DNA from: Adiantum capillus-veneris
Taxonomy: Eukaryota > Streptophyta > Polypodiopsida > Polypodiales > Pteridaceae
DNA length: 64,000 nt
Assembly: GCA_014529385.2 (NCBI GenBank)
Contig: CM043969.1
Span: 74,632,676 to 74,696,675 of the forward strand
Direction: 5' to 3'
In this document: positions 1-11,906 of the stretch, piece by piece
Layout: the number at the start of each line of letters is the position of its first letter
Position numbering within the stretch: position 1 is the first letter of the stretch
Position numbers and translations under genes: made by a program
The notes under the pieces: generated by a model
What the model saw: only the letters and a program-made list of their open reading frames with translations
Databases searched by the model: none
Told to the model about the DNA's origin: nothing

Positions 1-2985
1 GAAAGTGCTCCTAACTCCAAAGTGTCACCCTTGTTATGCCACAAAATGTCCACCATTTGATGTGTGCGATTGAAGTCCCCAAGTGAGAAACAAGTAGGTA
101 CCCTAACGCTTCACAAAATCTCTCCTTACAGAATCACTTGTTTGTTGCAGATGAGGAATGGCCACAAATAAAACTAGCTATTGCCACCGATCAAGAACTT
201 TTGACAAGAAGATGGAAAGAAAAGTGAAAGATAAAGGCAAGAATATTGTAAGAAATAAAAATATTGCACCTTATATAGATGAGCCAGCTAGCGAAGGCTA
301 AATTAGCGTTACCTAGAAGTTGAAAGTGTAACTTGCGGATGAAGATTTACTACCTTTCTTATTTGTTTCGAGCTGTGGACAAATCTTTTTTTTTTTTTGG
401 AGAGTTTGTAAGGTCCTCCTCCTAACCCTTACTCTTGATTGACATATCTAAGCCATCGAATTTTTAAAAATGATTGAGTAAATTTGGGCTATAGTCAAGC
501 ACCCTAGCTACTCACGAGACACTTTTGCTTTAGACCATGGGAACATGGATACAACAAATGCATGGGAAATTAGTTTTATTTCAAGAAAAAATTGCATAAG
601 AAAATAGAGAAATAATAAGGATAAGTTGAAAAAGTAGTTTGTTGAAGAAGCCACTGTTTGAAAAAAACTCTTTGGAAAGGAAGAGAGGCTATCATGATAT
701 GCAAAGTAACTTATCAAGTTAAGTTAAGGACCTTATCAAATTAAGCTGAAAAGGAGGCCTTCTCTAGTCATTCAACACTTCTCTTCTCATTTTGAAAGTG
801 AAAACTTAAGAGCTTGTGAAATCCAAAGCTAATCCTCTTCACACAAACCTCTCTCCCCAAGAGAAGCCACGTCCATAACCAAAAGCAAATTTATAATTAC
901 ACTCTCCATCCTCTCTCTCCTAACATTCAAGCTTTCCATAGCTTTAATCTTTGTTAACCTCTCGTGGTCTTTGAGTGAAGCGAAGTGAGAAAGAGCCGGC
1001 TACCCCAACACACTTCATCGTTACTCTTCCAAAGCAAGGAGAAGACCCTGTGATATAGACACTAAGGAAATGCTATCTTGCTATTGCTCATTCTTGAAAG
1101 AGATTTCATGCTTACTTAAATTCAGCTCAAGCTCTCACATTTTCATAAGCATTTCTTTTTTCTTAGGAGGAAGACATAACCTCTTTATTGGTTGTATATG
1201 TGAAATGTTTTATTTAGTAATGCAACTTAGGTTAATACTTAATTTTCTCAACAGAAAGTTGAGGTTTTTGAAGGTTAAATTAGCATAATCAAAGGGATTT
1301 GTTTGATAAAGAGGATTTCCTATAAGGTCATTCCCTCTCTTCCCTCTTGCCAATTGAAAAATTTGAATCTCTAAGCCTCTCATAGCTAGGTGAGTAATCC
1401 TCTCAACGGTAGATGATGTAAGCTTAAATTCCATCTTAAGAAGATTTTAAGCATTCATACTCCCTTGCACAAGCATTTCTAGCTACACTTACTTATCGAC
1501 TCTTAATAACTTTGCATTTTAGTTTTATACTATCATTCATTGAAAGGTTCTACTCTTACACAATCAAGCATCGACTCTTGCATAATAACTCAGAAGAAGT
1601 TTACAATGGTAATTTGGTGCACTCTAAAGCTCTATGTTTTGCAATTCATGGACCACAAAAAAAAAAGATCATCCTAAAAGGATATGCATTGTTCTTTCAA
1701 GTTTGTACTATTTCAAATTTGTTTTGCAATTGCAATATGGAGGGGAGTAAGGGGATAGATTCACGAATGTCATGGCCGTGTTGTTTTAACATAAAACTCC
1801 ATCACTTCCATGGATGAAAATTGATGCAAAGAAAACAATTGGGAATCGTCCAAGATGGGGTTAACTTGAAACTTACGTCGAGACAAAACCTTAACTCACA
1901 AAAGACACTTTGTTTTCTTAAGGTCTTGTTTGAGTAAAGATTAAAAATGAAATAGTAACTAAGGGATTATAACTCAAGGAACTTGATCTAAATTTAAAGT
2001 AAAATCGAAACTTTACCGCCGATAAGATTTGACATGGATAGCGCTAGCGTAATATAGAAGATTTAAGTGTGAACTTTGTCTTATATGTTTGGAAAAAGGC
2101 CAATGTAATTGTTTACCTATGGGATGCAATGGGGGATGGTCCTTTTCGGGTATGACTGATAATTGCTGGTGTATGTTTTGAGCTCGGGGTCATTCATTGC
2201 CCTAGAAATGGGATTGAATGGGAGTGAGTCTCGACCGTGGTGAGACCCGCGGATGTGTTTGAAAATCAGCCTAGTTTGGGTAGGCTTGATGCCGACGGGA
2301 AAAGGAGGAAATAAAATGGATCCTTGAGGGGATCATGATAAGGAAGGAGGATGTGATTAATCATGAAAGTCTTCTAATTGTTTGGTAAAAAGGAACCTTG
2401 AAAAGGCTAGAAACCTAAATGGGCTATCCCGTAATTGTACTCATGAGTAGGACGTTTGCTTTGCTTCGTGGAATATTTATTTAAAAAGAGCTTAAGGTAG
2501 TTTAATTGTAAGCCTTTCCTAAAAAATGAAAGAAAAATCATAATTTGAAAATGTGTAAAGGCACTGCACCAACTCCACACGTGGTAGAGGAGATAGGATA
2601 TCCAAGTCTTGGGATGAGGATAGGGATATGCCTGGAGAAGTATATGTGATTTTTTAAAAGATAACTAGATAACTTTAATAATACTAAAGAAAAAAGGAAG
2701 TAAAACATTTTAAAAAGGAAAAAAAGGCGGGAACAACCTGATAAATGCACACTTGCAAGGGTATGCATGCTGCTTTCAAATGGTTGAAATGTATTCTTGT
2801 TTTGATATGTTTGGAATATTGTTTTCTAGTATCATTGTACTACCTTGAAAGGGTGAATTTACCAAATGGTTTGGTGGGAGGATGGATTCCGGAGGGTTAA
2901 TTTATTGGCCAAAAAGTTGAACCCAATTTTATGTTGTTCATTAAGTTAAGTCAAAAACAAGGAAAGGGATTTTGATCTACGGAGT
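1..2985. other. No supportable gene
   Basis: AT-rich sequence. Only short open frames (up to about 100 codons) are present, and none resembles a protein family I know. No LTR ends, tRNA-like boxes or long repeats were seen. It may be host intergenic DNA or very old transposon debris. Confidence 0.5.
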
Positions 2986-2989
2986 GGGA

Positions 2990-4800
2990 ATCAAACTTAG
3001 GAATCTTAGATTGTGCTATGGACATAGGCCATGCCCTTCATAGTTGTTGCAAGGAAGCTCTGGCCTATGTTAGTCAGATGCAAAGGGAGGGCCTTCATTC
3101 CAAAATTTGTCTCTTGGAACGTATTGATTGCAAAATCTCTCTAGCATCTCTATCGTAAAAGGGCTCTATGTTGTTCTCATCAAATATGAAGGAAAGGCCA
3201 TTCTTCAAATGCAGTGACTACCTATGCTTGCAACTTGAAGATTTGTTGCCTTATTGAAGACCTTTAAACATGTTGTGCTTGAAAATGTATGCCAAATGTA
3301 TGCCAAATTGATGGTCTTTTTGCCTAACATGTTGTCTCTTGGAACGCGTTTCTTGAAAGGTATGTCGAACATGGCTGGTGCAAGAAAGCTCTGTGATGTT
3401 AAAGTCTTTGCTATGGGTTGGCCAATATACCTATGACCTGAAATGCAAGACCTTCAACATTCATATTGATATTGCTAGTTGGGAGACTGTTTTAAAAACA
3501 TTCTAAGATTAAATTTGAATTGGTCCATATGTATGCAAAATGTGGTGGCATTACAAAAGTAGAAAGATTTCTTGATGATCTCTTTGTCAAAAATGTTATC
3601 TCTAGCATCAAGTTGATTGCAAAATATGCCCAAGCTGCAACATGGCTATTGTAAGAAGACTCTAAGATGTGAGTCACCGGATGCAAGAAAAGGTGACTCT
3701 TTAGTTTTTTTTGTGGACACGGGCCATGCCTATCATAATTGTGGCAAGGAAGATCTAGCCTATTTTAACTAGACACAAAGAGGAAGCCTCCAGTCCAACA
3801 GATTGTCTCTTGGAACATGTTGATTCCAAAACATGCCTAACTTGTTGTTGCAAGAAGGGTATGTACTATTTTAATCAAATATGGAGGGAAGACAATTTTT
3901 TAGATGAATCACCTATGATTGTAGCTTAAAGGCATGTGGACGTATTGAATACCTTCACATGGGTGAGTGGGTTTGTGATGAGATTGCTAGTCAAAAGTTT
4001 GTGAAACATATTTTTTTTGTCCCTGGGTTGGTTGATATGTATGCCAAATTTGGTCAATATGTATGATAGATATGGTGCTCCTTACAACATTACAAAAATT
4101 TATTGATGAGCTTTTTGTCCAAAATGTCCTCTCTTAGAATGCGTTGAAGCCGCTGCACCTATGAAAGACCTTCCGATGGGTGAGAAAAATCACCATAAGG
4201 TTACTAGTCAGGGCCTATTGGAGAAGCATGTTGTGCTTTGCAACCGGTTGGTTGGAGAAGCATGTTGTGCTTTGCAATCTGTTGTTTGATATGTATGAAG
4301 TTCATGATAACCTTTCTGTCCAAATTGTCATCTCTTGCAACGTGTTGCCCAAGATAGCTATCGCAAATAGGCTATGTACCCTTTTAACCAAATACAAGGG
4401 AAAACACTCAACTTGGTTGTGGAAAGCAAGCCCTAGGCTATTTTACCTAATGTGAGGAAATATATTTTTTCAAATGAAATCAACTATTTTTGTCCAAAAT
4501 TCCGGCTCTTGGAACGTGTTGATTCCACATGGACGTTGCAAGAAGCCTCTTTGCTAATTTCAACGATTGCGGACGGAAAGTGTTACTTTAAATGCAATCC
4601 CCTATGCTTGCACCTTGAAAGTCTCTGAACTTATATAAGGCCTTCAAATGAGTTAAAAAATTCATTATGAGATTACTAGTCAATGGCAATTTGAGATGCA
4701 TGTTGTGCTTTGCAATGTGTTGGTCGATATGTATGTCAAAAGTGGTGCGCTTGCAAAAGTTGAGAGACCTCACTGCAAAATCTCATCTTTATTGTCACAT
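2990..4800 (+). pseudogene. Decayed pentatricopeptide-repeat (PPR) protein gene
   Basis: PPR proteins bind organellar RNA and guide its editing, splicing or stability. Several diagnostic PPR phrases survive here in different frames. Around 3050-3108 the sequence reads KEALAYVSQMQREGLH. At 3517-3609 it reads LVHMYAKCGGITKVERF followed by LDDLFVKNVIS. At about 4030 it reads LVDMYAKFG, near 4285 LLFDMYEVHDNLSVQ, and at about 4720 VLVDMYVKSGALAKVERP. These match the LVDMYAKCG...A...VF / NVVSWNALI pattern of plant PLS-type PPR proteins, spaced as in a tandem repeat array. Stops and frameshifts occur throughout and no start or C-terminal E/DYW domain is visible, so this is a relic of a gene or retrocopy. 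The similarity is read by eye; the exact number of repeats is not resolved. Confidence 0.7.
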
Positions 4801-5087
4801 ACATATTCACAAAAACATTGCCCATAACAATATGATGACCTCTACAAAGTGGTCCCAACGGGAAGCTGCCTCCACGTGGCGGGACTGGACGTCGACTAAG
4901 TGCTTCCCAAAAACTCAATGGGGGGACCACGTACGATTGAAAAACCCTCTCCGTGTGTAGGAGTAAAATCCCAAAGGGGAGGGGGGAGGACATTAGTGAT
5001 CATAATGCCTTAAAGACAAGTATGAGCTGCAAAGCTAGATCGGGGTGGGTTGGGACTGGGAGAATATGGAAGGCAAGAAGGATGGTT

Positions 5088-5180
5088 GGACCTAGGGGAA
5101 GCCCTGTAAAAATCATCCGAGGATGTCGAACGGACCTACCGAGGGAAAGTTCTGTAAAAATCATCTTGAGGATGTCAAGC
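5088..5180 (+). repeat. Imperfect tandem repeat, 44-49 bp, two units plus partial third
   Basis: Two adjacent units (5088-5131 and 5132-5180) each begin GGACCTA, share CTGTAAAAATCATC and end GAGGATGTC(G/A)A(A/G)C. A third partial unit begins GGACT at 5181. They lie in the leader of the LINE. Confidence 0.75.
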
Positions 5181-5457
5181 GGACTCAAGGGGGGAACACC
5201 CTGAACGCCCAGATATTTTCCGTCAATTACCAATCAACCCCCCTAGGTTTAGAGGCTTGGCTTCTCATATTTGAATGCAAGGGGAGAAAGAATGTACCTC
5301 ATGACACAAACGGTGGCAGCCAAGAGGGACACAATCCCTGGAGGACCGCTTGGGGGGAGAGGCTTTTGACCGTAATTCCGCACCAACGGTATGAAACACT
5401 TACCCAGTGGAAGGGGGGACGGTGACGGCTTGAGACCAGAACCTAGACTGGTGGATT

Positions 5458-5862
5458 GTGAAACGGGGGATGGGTGAGGTGAGGCGATGAGTTCCCCTGA
5501 CCCACTTCATTTCACGATTTACCAGCAAATGGGTGTTTCATATAGCTGAGGCTGGTGGGTTGAAGGCGCTCCTTGTGTAACCTTTCCGCTGGTCCCCCCC
5601 TTGACTCATGGAGAGAGTAAACTCCAAACTAAAGGGGTGGCGGTGGCGTCCTGAGACGGACTAGTGGGTTGTGAAACGGGGGACAGGTGAGGTGAGGCGA
5701 CGAGTTCCCCTGACCCACTCCATTTCACGATTCACCCTCCCTCGGGGCGGTGCCAATGTCACCCTCCACGGAACAGTCAACGCTTGTGTAAGGGTGGGTG
5801 CGCTGTGAAACGGGAGATGGGTGAGGTGAGGCACCGAGCTCCCCTGACCCATCCCATTTCAC
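5458..5862 (+). repeat. Three dispersed 58-nt units, each an imperfect hairpin
   Basis: Units at 5458-5515, 5671-5728 and 5805-5862 are exactly 58 nt each. Each begins GTGAAACGGG and ends TTTCAC, with GGTGAGGTGAGG on the left and CCCCTGACCCA on the right, so each can fold on itself. Spacing is about 213 and 134 nt. Repeated subpromoter units are known from LINE 5' UTRs; that role here is inference. Confidence 0.75.
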
Positions 5863-6648
5863 GGAACACCCTCTACTTCGAGCCAAAACCATGGACCCTC
5901 GGGCTTGGTGATCCACCCGCAAGTGTACCAACTACGTGATGAGTTACAGTAGGGTGTGGATTCTAAAGTCTTGCTAACCACGGGACCGTTATGGACCACA
6001 CCCAGATCAAGGACCCGCTTGTCCCTCGGCCTCGCCCACCGATTGAGAAGCGAAACGTTGTGCGGATTGTACCGGTACTACATGTGAATCCACGAGTTTA
6101 GAGGATGGAGTTGATTCGTCAACAGGTTGGCAGTTGTGACCATGAAATCTTACATGCAGGACAACCACAGTCTGGAAAGTGGGTTGTCGATCCCCCGACA
6201 ACGACGTACCTAACCCGGACCCGTCCAAATTAAAGGTGAGCAACCTGTTCATTAAGTATAGTCGTGTATTTTCTATGAATTCACAACCATATTATATAAA
6301 CCATCTAGGAGCACCAGTTAAGGGTATCTGGGCTGACGTGGAAGAGGGCTGTTACCAGGTACCCTCGGGGAGGCGGGCGCTGGGAGCCTCTCCGAGTACA
6401 GCGAGCAACAACACCCCAGAAAGTGGGGAGCGGGCCCCCGCTGGTCGCTGCTACGGTGAACCCGAACTCACAGAAACCGGGAAGGACGGGATGAACCAGT
6501 GCGTAGCGGGGCAGCGAAACTCACTAGCTATGGCTGAGACTGGACGCCTCATAGTTAACTCGGAAGGAAACCGTCTGAGGAGCTGAGGGGCGGGGGCATA
6601 GACCAGGATGGACCGAGCTCAACAAGGGAAGTACGGTACATTGAGGTC

Positions 6649-9100
6649 ATGAATGCCGATCAACTTCAAAACAACAGGCTAATATCCTTGTCGATACCCG
6701 AGATCGACCCGGTCGCCGCCCCAAGCAGACCGGCTAGAGAGGAACGGGTAATGATGAGAAGCAGGCTTGGGAGGGGTGTTTCAGAAGGGACGGTTGGCAA
6801 GCTGTGCATTTGGGGCGCTAATGAACACACCGAAGTGTCATTCAGCAAGGCCTTGAAGCGCGCACTAAGATCAACCTCCCTGTTTGCAAATATTGAGCTT
6901 TTGGATCGATTCCTTAACAATCGGACGGGGAGCACCCGCTTTGATGTTTTCACTTCTAGTAAACAAGCATCCCTAGATATCCTCCAAAATATCCAAGCGG
7001 AGAGTAGGCTTAGGTGGTTTGCTAATATCTCGCTTCCTTTCGTAAGGAGAGGCAGGAACCATTTGATGCCGGCGATGGAAGTGCTGAAATCACCGATCTT
7101 TGCCACGCTTAACATTAATGGACTCCGGTCGAAGAGGGGGGAGTTGGAGTACGTAATGTTACAAAAGACTTGGAATGTGGTGGGTCTCCAAGAGACTTGA
7201 CTATTCTAGGGTGCATGGCCCCTTAGAATGGCGGGGTATTCGACATTCCAAGTGCCAGGGTCTGATAAGCCAGGGGCCAGGGGACTTGTGACCTTGGTCT
7301 CCCAGGACCTCAGAGCCTTTGAGTTGGGAATGTCGGACGTAAACTCCTTGTTTGTCCAACTCTTTCCTTTAAATATGAAGGACGGTTGGATTTACGGAAA
7401 TGTTTATGTCCCGCAGAGACAATTAGTGGATGAGCGAGCAGACGTTTTAAGCGCGTTAGCTTCGAAGCTTCGTAGGTTGGGCAGAAAGGGCCTTCCTCTC
7501 CTGGTAGGAGGGGATTGGAATCTTAGACGGCGCGCGATGAAGAGATGGCTGGGGAGTGAAGACCTTGATTTTAAGATTGTCCAAACGAGAGGCTCTGGAC
7601 TCTCGTATCACTCTTCCCGTGGTAAAGGGCGATCAGACAGTGACTTCCTTTTGGCCAATGATCTGGCCCTTCAGTTCCTCGGCCATGTCAGTGTCCAGAG
7701 AGCGATGCATTTGTCGGACCATTGGCCTGTTAAGGTGAAGTTGGTTTGTGATGTGGTGTGTGCGGAGCCTCCCCCACCACCCCCCCCCCCTCCATTGATG
7801 CAACTAGAATTGAACCGGTGGCTCAACTCTTTTTGCACCACAACTTCTGGGATTCCCTACCAGAAGCAACGGAGGAAGGGAAAATCACGCAGGCGGCGGT
7901 GAACCGCCAGTCGAAGAGCTTTGAGGAGGCAGCTGAAAGAGTCTCTCGAGATGTTGGTGCGTTCTCCGTAAGGCCTCCCAAGAGGCCAAATAGAGGCTTT
8001 AGGCTAGACCCGAGAGCTCGGAGATCCATCAACCGAAGACGGGAAGCTTGGAAGTTTCTGCGGCATGCAGAGAGTGATTCCTCTAGTGAAGATAGGGCGT
8101 GGAGGAAGTTTGTTGAGTGTCGAAAAGAGGCGCGAGCTGAAACGAAGAGAAGCGAGAGAGAGGCTCTCAAACGATTCATGCTCAAGAGCGTCGAATTGGC
8201 AAGACGCAAGGAGTGGTATGCTTGGTGGAAGCATATGAAAGTCGTTCTAGGGGGGAGCAGAAAAGGAGGGCCCGCTCAACCCCTAAGAGACCAGAACGGC
8301 GAGCTGCAGGCGGACGAAGAGAAGATCCGAGACATTTGGAAGGATCATGCTTCTCGCATCTTCGTCGATCCCTCCGGGCACAGCAAGGACCCAGAACACT
8401 GGCATAACCATGCTGTGTGACTTTGGCCTAGAATAGAGGGCATCAATGACTCTACTAGGTGGACTGAAGTTCGGGAGGTATGTCGTAAGATCAAGCGACA
8501 TAAAGCAGTTGGGATAGATGGCATTCCCCTTGAATTTTTCAAGATCCTTATGCAAGATAAGGGAACTAGATCAGATCGATTTAAACCAAATACAGACATG
8601 GGAAGAGCAGTCTTCAAACTGCTATGTACTTGGTTTGATTCAGGGAAGTTTTCGGAGGCATCATCTACCTCGGTAGTGGTGTATATCCCGAAGAAGGGTG
8701 GTCTTTCTAATCCGGTTAACTACAGAGGGATATCTCTTATCCCAATCTCTCTGAAGCTCTTGACCTCACTCGTGATCAATAGGATCTCAATGAAACTTGA
8801 GAAAAGAAACTTCTTCTTGCATGGTCAAGCCGGATTTTGGACTCAGGAGGAGTGTGTGGCACAAGTGATTGCCTTGAAGGAGATTGTGCTCAGACGGAAG
8901 GTTGTTAAGAAACCGACGTTTGCGGCATATATTGACTTTGAAAAGGCGTACGATACAGTGCCACACGAGGCGCTCTTTTTAAAGATGGAAGCCATAGGGA
9001 TTGGAGGTCGTTGCTTGAATTTCTTTCGAGCCTTGTACCAATCTTCCAAGGTCAGAGTGCGGGTGGGAGCGAAGTTGAGTGAGGAGGTCCTCCATAATAT
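6649..9100 (+). pseudogene. LINE ORF2 relic: APE-type endonuclease plus partial reverse transcriptase
   Basis: The protein would nick target DNA and prime reverse transcription there. One frame runs 6649-7902 with in-frame stops at 7198-7200 and 7207-7209. It contains the endonuclease landmarks TLNINGLRSKRGELE (catalytic Asn), LQET (Glu), GGDWN near 7507-7521 (Asp, Asn) and SDHWPV near 7714-7731 (Asp, His). After a C-rich tract at about 7770-7792 the frame changes, and homology continues from 7758 to 9100 with one TGA at 8418-8420. The RT portion shows KAVGIDGIPLEFFK, NYRGISLIP and the motif A block IDFEKAYDTVPHEALF (near 8932-8978). The FADD catalytic box and everything after it are absent. 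The APE endonuclease excludes R2-type elements; the exact LINE clade is not resolved. Few lesions relative to length suggest moderate age. Confidence 0.85.
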
Positions 9101-9563
9101 GTGTGTTGGTATTCATGCTTTGGCCTCGTTTTCATGAGAGCTAAGTGGAAGAAAAAACAAACGTGGAGGTTGAAGACTAGAAAGCGAAGAGATACGAGGG
9201 CACACATCGAAGTAGACAGTTGCAGTCTCTCAAAGTTCAGAGACTTTTTTGAGTACTTGCAAATTTTCATGGAGATTCTCAAGCCTCGACATTTTGTTTG
9301 TAGATATTTTTTTGTATCTAATGCAGTGTTAAGGAAAAATCAATTTCACAAACATATAAATTCCCTTCAGGATACATTCAAAGAAGAATTTTTTAAAATA
9401 CCTAGTAATTTACTCTAATTTCTTAAATTTTTCAAGCGGATTTTTTCCTTCTCCTCCCACATCAACTAGTTATTTTGATTTTTTAACCGGCCCAAGGACA
9501 AGTTGAGGCACACTATTCCCAAACACTTATTGTCTCGTTGATAGTGATATTGTTTTTTGTTTT

Positions 9564-9564
<1 letters not shown>

Positions 9565-9614
<50 letters not shown>
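9565..9614. repeat. (AG)25 microsatellite
   Basis: Uninterrupted AG dinucleotides for about 50 bp. Confidence 0.97.
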
Positions 9615-9617
<3 letters not shown>

Positions 9618-10103
9618 CTTTTATAATTGCCTGCACCATGAATATTCAACATGACCAAGGATGTATTACATATTTCAACGGTGATGTGCTTGTAATTGTG
9701 TGGTAAATGCTTTGTCCTTTTGGCATCTGCCAGATATTACCAACCAATGATTCAAAATGGAAAGGAACCGCATCTTCAGTCTTTGTGAAAGAAGCTGTTT
9801 AATATTTAATGCATGAAGCGAGATATACTATGGGAAATTTAGATGCCACCCTCATATTAAAAAGGCCAAAGTGGAGTGCCCATAAGGAGGCCATAAAGTC
9901 GAACGTCTGTTGAGCTTCTTGGCGTATATCCTTTAGTAGTTGATGTAAGGCCAAAACCCATGAAAAGGTCGATAGCTTGGGAGAGAATCGTAGCATTGTT
10001 GCCCACACTGTTATGTTATTGATGAAGAAATAAGAAAGCAATATATAGTAAATATTTATATTGCTACCGGTGTTTTTACCAATTAATTATTGATTAAGCA
10101 ATG

Positions 10104-10106
<3 letters not shown>

Positions 10107-10182
<76 letters not shown>

Positions 10183-10192
10183 AGAGAGAGAG
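10107..10192. repeat. (GA)n microsatellite, about 86 bp
   Basis: GA dinucleotides with two small interruptions near 10162 and 10182. Confidence 0.97.
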
Positions 10193-10610
10193 GGGCAAAA
10201 GAGGAAGAGGAAGAGACATTTTAACGTCATAGGAACATTCCACAAGGTACTTCATATATGTATTGCGACAAGTCTTGAAATGCCTCTCTAAAGGGAAGGT
10301 AAGGGAAGGGGAGAGCCTGAGAGAGACGTGCCTTACGAGAAAGAACTCCAAGAGATTTAATGCACAATCACATGATATATGCATTAGTAAATTTGTATCT
10401 TCTTTCACACATAGCACACTTGTGAAGATGCCTTGCATGTGCTAGTACTTATACTAAGAGTAAAATCGATCACTAGACTTGTATAATGGTGACCTAACTT
10501 CAAAACAAGGTCCATTCACTTCTAAAACTTTCCAAATGAAGTATTTCTAAGTTTCCAAAAGCTATGTTTTTGCTAGCAATGGTGTTGAAATTTATTGTTC
10601 AGTTTCAAAG

Positions 10611-10613
<3 letters not shown>

Positions 10614-10663
<50 letters not shown>
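10614..10663. repeat. (TC)25 microsatellite
   Basis: Uninterrupted TC dinucleotides, opposite in sense to the GA tract 420 bp to the left, so the two are potentially complementary arms. Confidence 0.97.
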
Positions 10664-10670
<7 letters not shown>

Positions 10671-11906
10671 TTAATAACTTTGCTCGCTTTTGAGCTTGCT
10701 CGGATAAGTTCGCTCAATGTTTGGTAGAACTCCCGGTGCCCAACCCTCAAGACTAGCAAGCTACACCGCCATCATTACAAGCATGTCTCCAACAATATGC
10801 AACATCAAAACAAAACTCAAACAGAGGTGATTATCAAGCTATGCGAGGGCACGGAGCACCACCACCCACCACCACTCCATTAGTAGTACCAAGATGAGAG
10901 TAGAACAAGAATGTAAAATTTGACAGGGACAGGAGGCCCACATCAAGAAGGAGAGCAAAGAGAAAGGGTTCAAAATAAGGAACAACCACCCGTGAGGCTA
11001 GACAAAGATTATGGTTTAGGGGGATGACCATTTTGCGAGCATAATCCCACGAGCAAGACGAGCGATGGAAAAAAAAGTAACATAATTAAAAAGAACCCCA
11101 AAAACACAAACATTATGCTTGATGTATTTTACTAAGAAACACTCGATAAAAATCAAACATAGCTTTGCATCTTATCACAAAGAATCTTGTTAAACAAAGG
11201 TAGATCAATGCTACATGTTGCAAACTTCCTTTACAATATGTATGAGCATCATAGTATCAATACCTTTGATATAGATTATTCTATTCAACAAACAAATTAG
11301 CAACAATAATTTTGTTTTGCAATTTCATAAGGATTTAACTCATAGAAACTTCACGTTGTAGTGGTGGTTTTATTTGAGAAACATTTCTACATTTCCAAGA
11401 ATCACAAGACCATATGCAAATTGAATCTTTATGCATTGTAAATGTATCACTAGAAAAACAATAAATCACACTTTGTTAAATCTACCTTTAGTTAGCTCTC
11501 TACCTTTTGAATGCCTAATTGTGGAATGTATACAATAGTAGCCAAGGATACATGCTCATTTTAGGCTAAAATTTTTGAAGGCTGTATACCATAAACAGTG
11601 CATTTGCAAATAATTCAATTGCTAGAAAAAATACCTTGTAAGTAAACAGACAATGTAAGTTTTTGAAACTATATATAGTACAACTGTAGGAAAAAACACC
11701 TTCAGACTGTATATAGAACCTAAAAATATTTTCTCAAAAGTGGCCCAGAACATATAGAAATGTATATATGAGCAATCACGTAATGTATACAAATACAACA
11801 ATCGCACATGGTAGTTTGATACAATCGCATATGGTAGTTTGATTGAGCAGCTATACATAGACAACATTTTCCAAAATTTCCAAAAAAATGCAAGGTAATC
11901 TAAAAT

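Larger units (their letters stand above)
4850..9100 (+). mobile_element. LINE (non-LTR retrotransposon), 3'-truncated, with GC-rich leader
   Basis: At about 4850 the composition shifts from AT-rich to GC-rich, and the shift persists through an endonuclease-RT reading frame starting near 6649. I read 4850-6648 as the element's leader (5' UTR/promoter): it holds two families of internal repeats (separate entries) and no recognisable ORF1. A 135-codon open frame at 6179-6586 is unrecognised. The element stops at about 9095-9100 inside the RT domain, before the catalytic FADD box, and no poly-A tail follows. Most truncated LINE copies lack the 5' end; this one lacks the 3' end, which points to later deletion or another insertion. 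The left boundary is judged from composition only, and no target-site duplication was found. Confidence 0.6.
9101..11900. other. Non-coding stretch with microsatellites
   Basis: After the LINE breakpoint there is AT-rich DNA without recognisable coding content, punctuated by three dinucleotide tracts listed separately. Short frames here are low-complexity translations. Confidence 0.5.

Noticed and set aside
6179-6586. 135-codon ORF upstream of the LINE endonuclease, candidate ORF1
   Set aside because: No zinc knuckle, coiled coil or known ORF1 features, and composition alone does not support coding.
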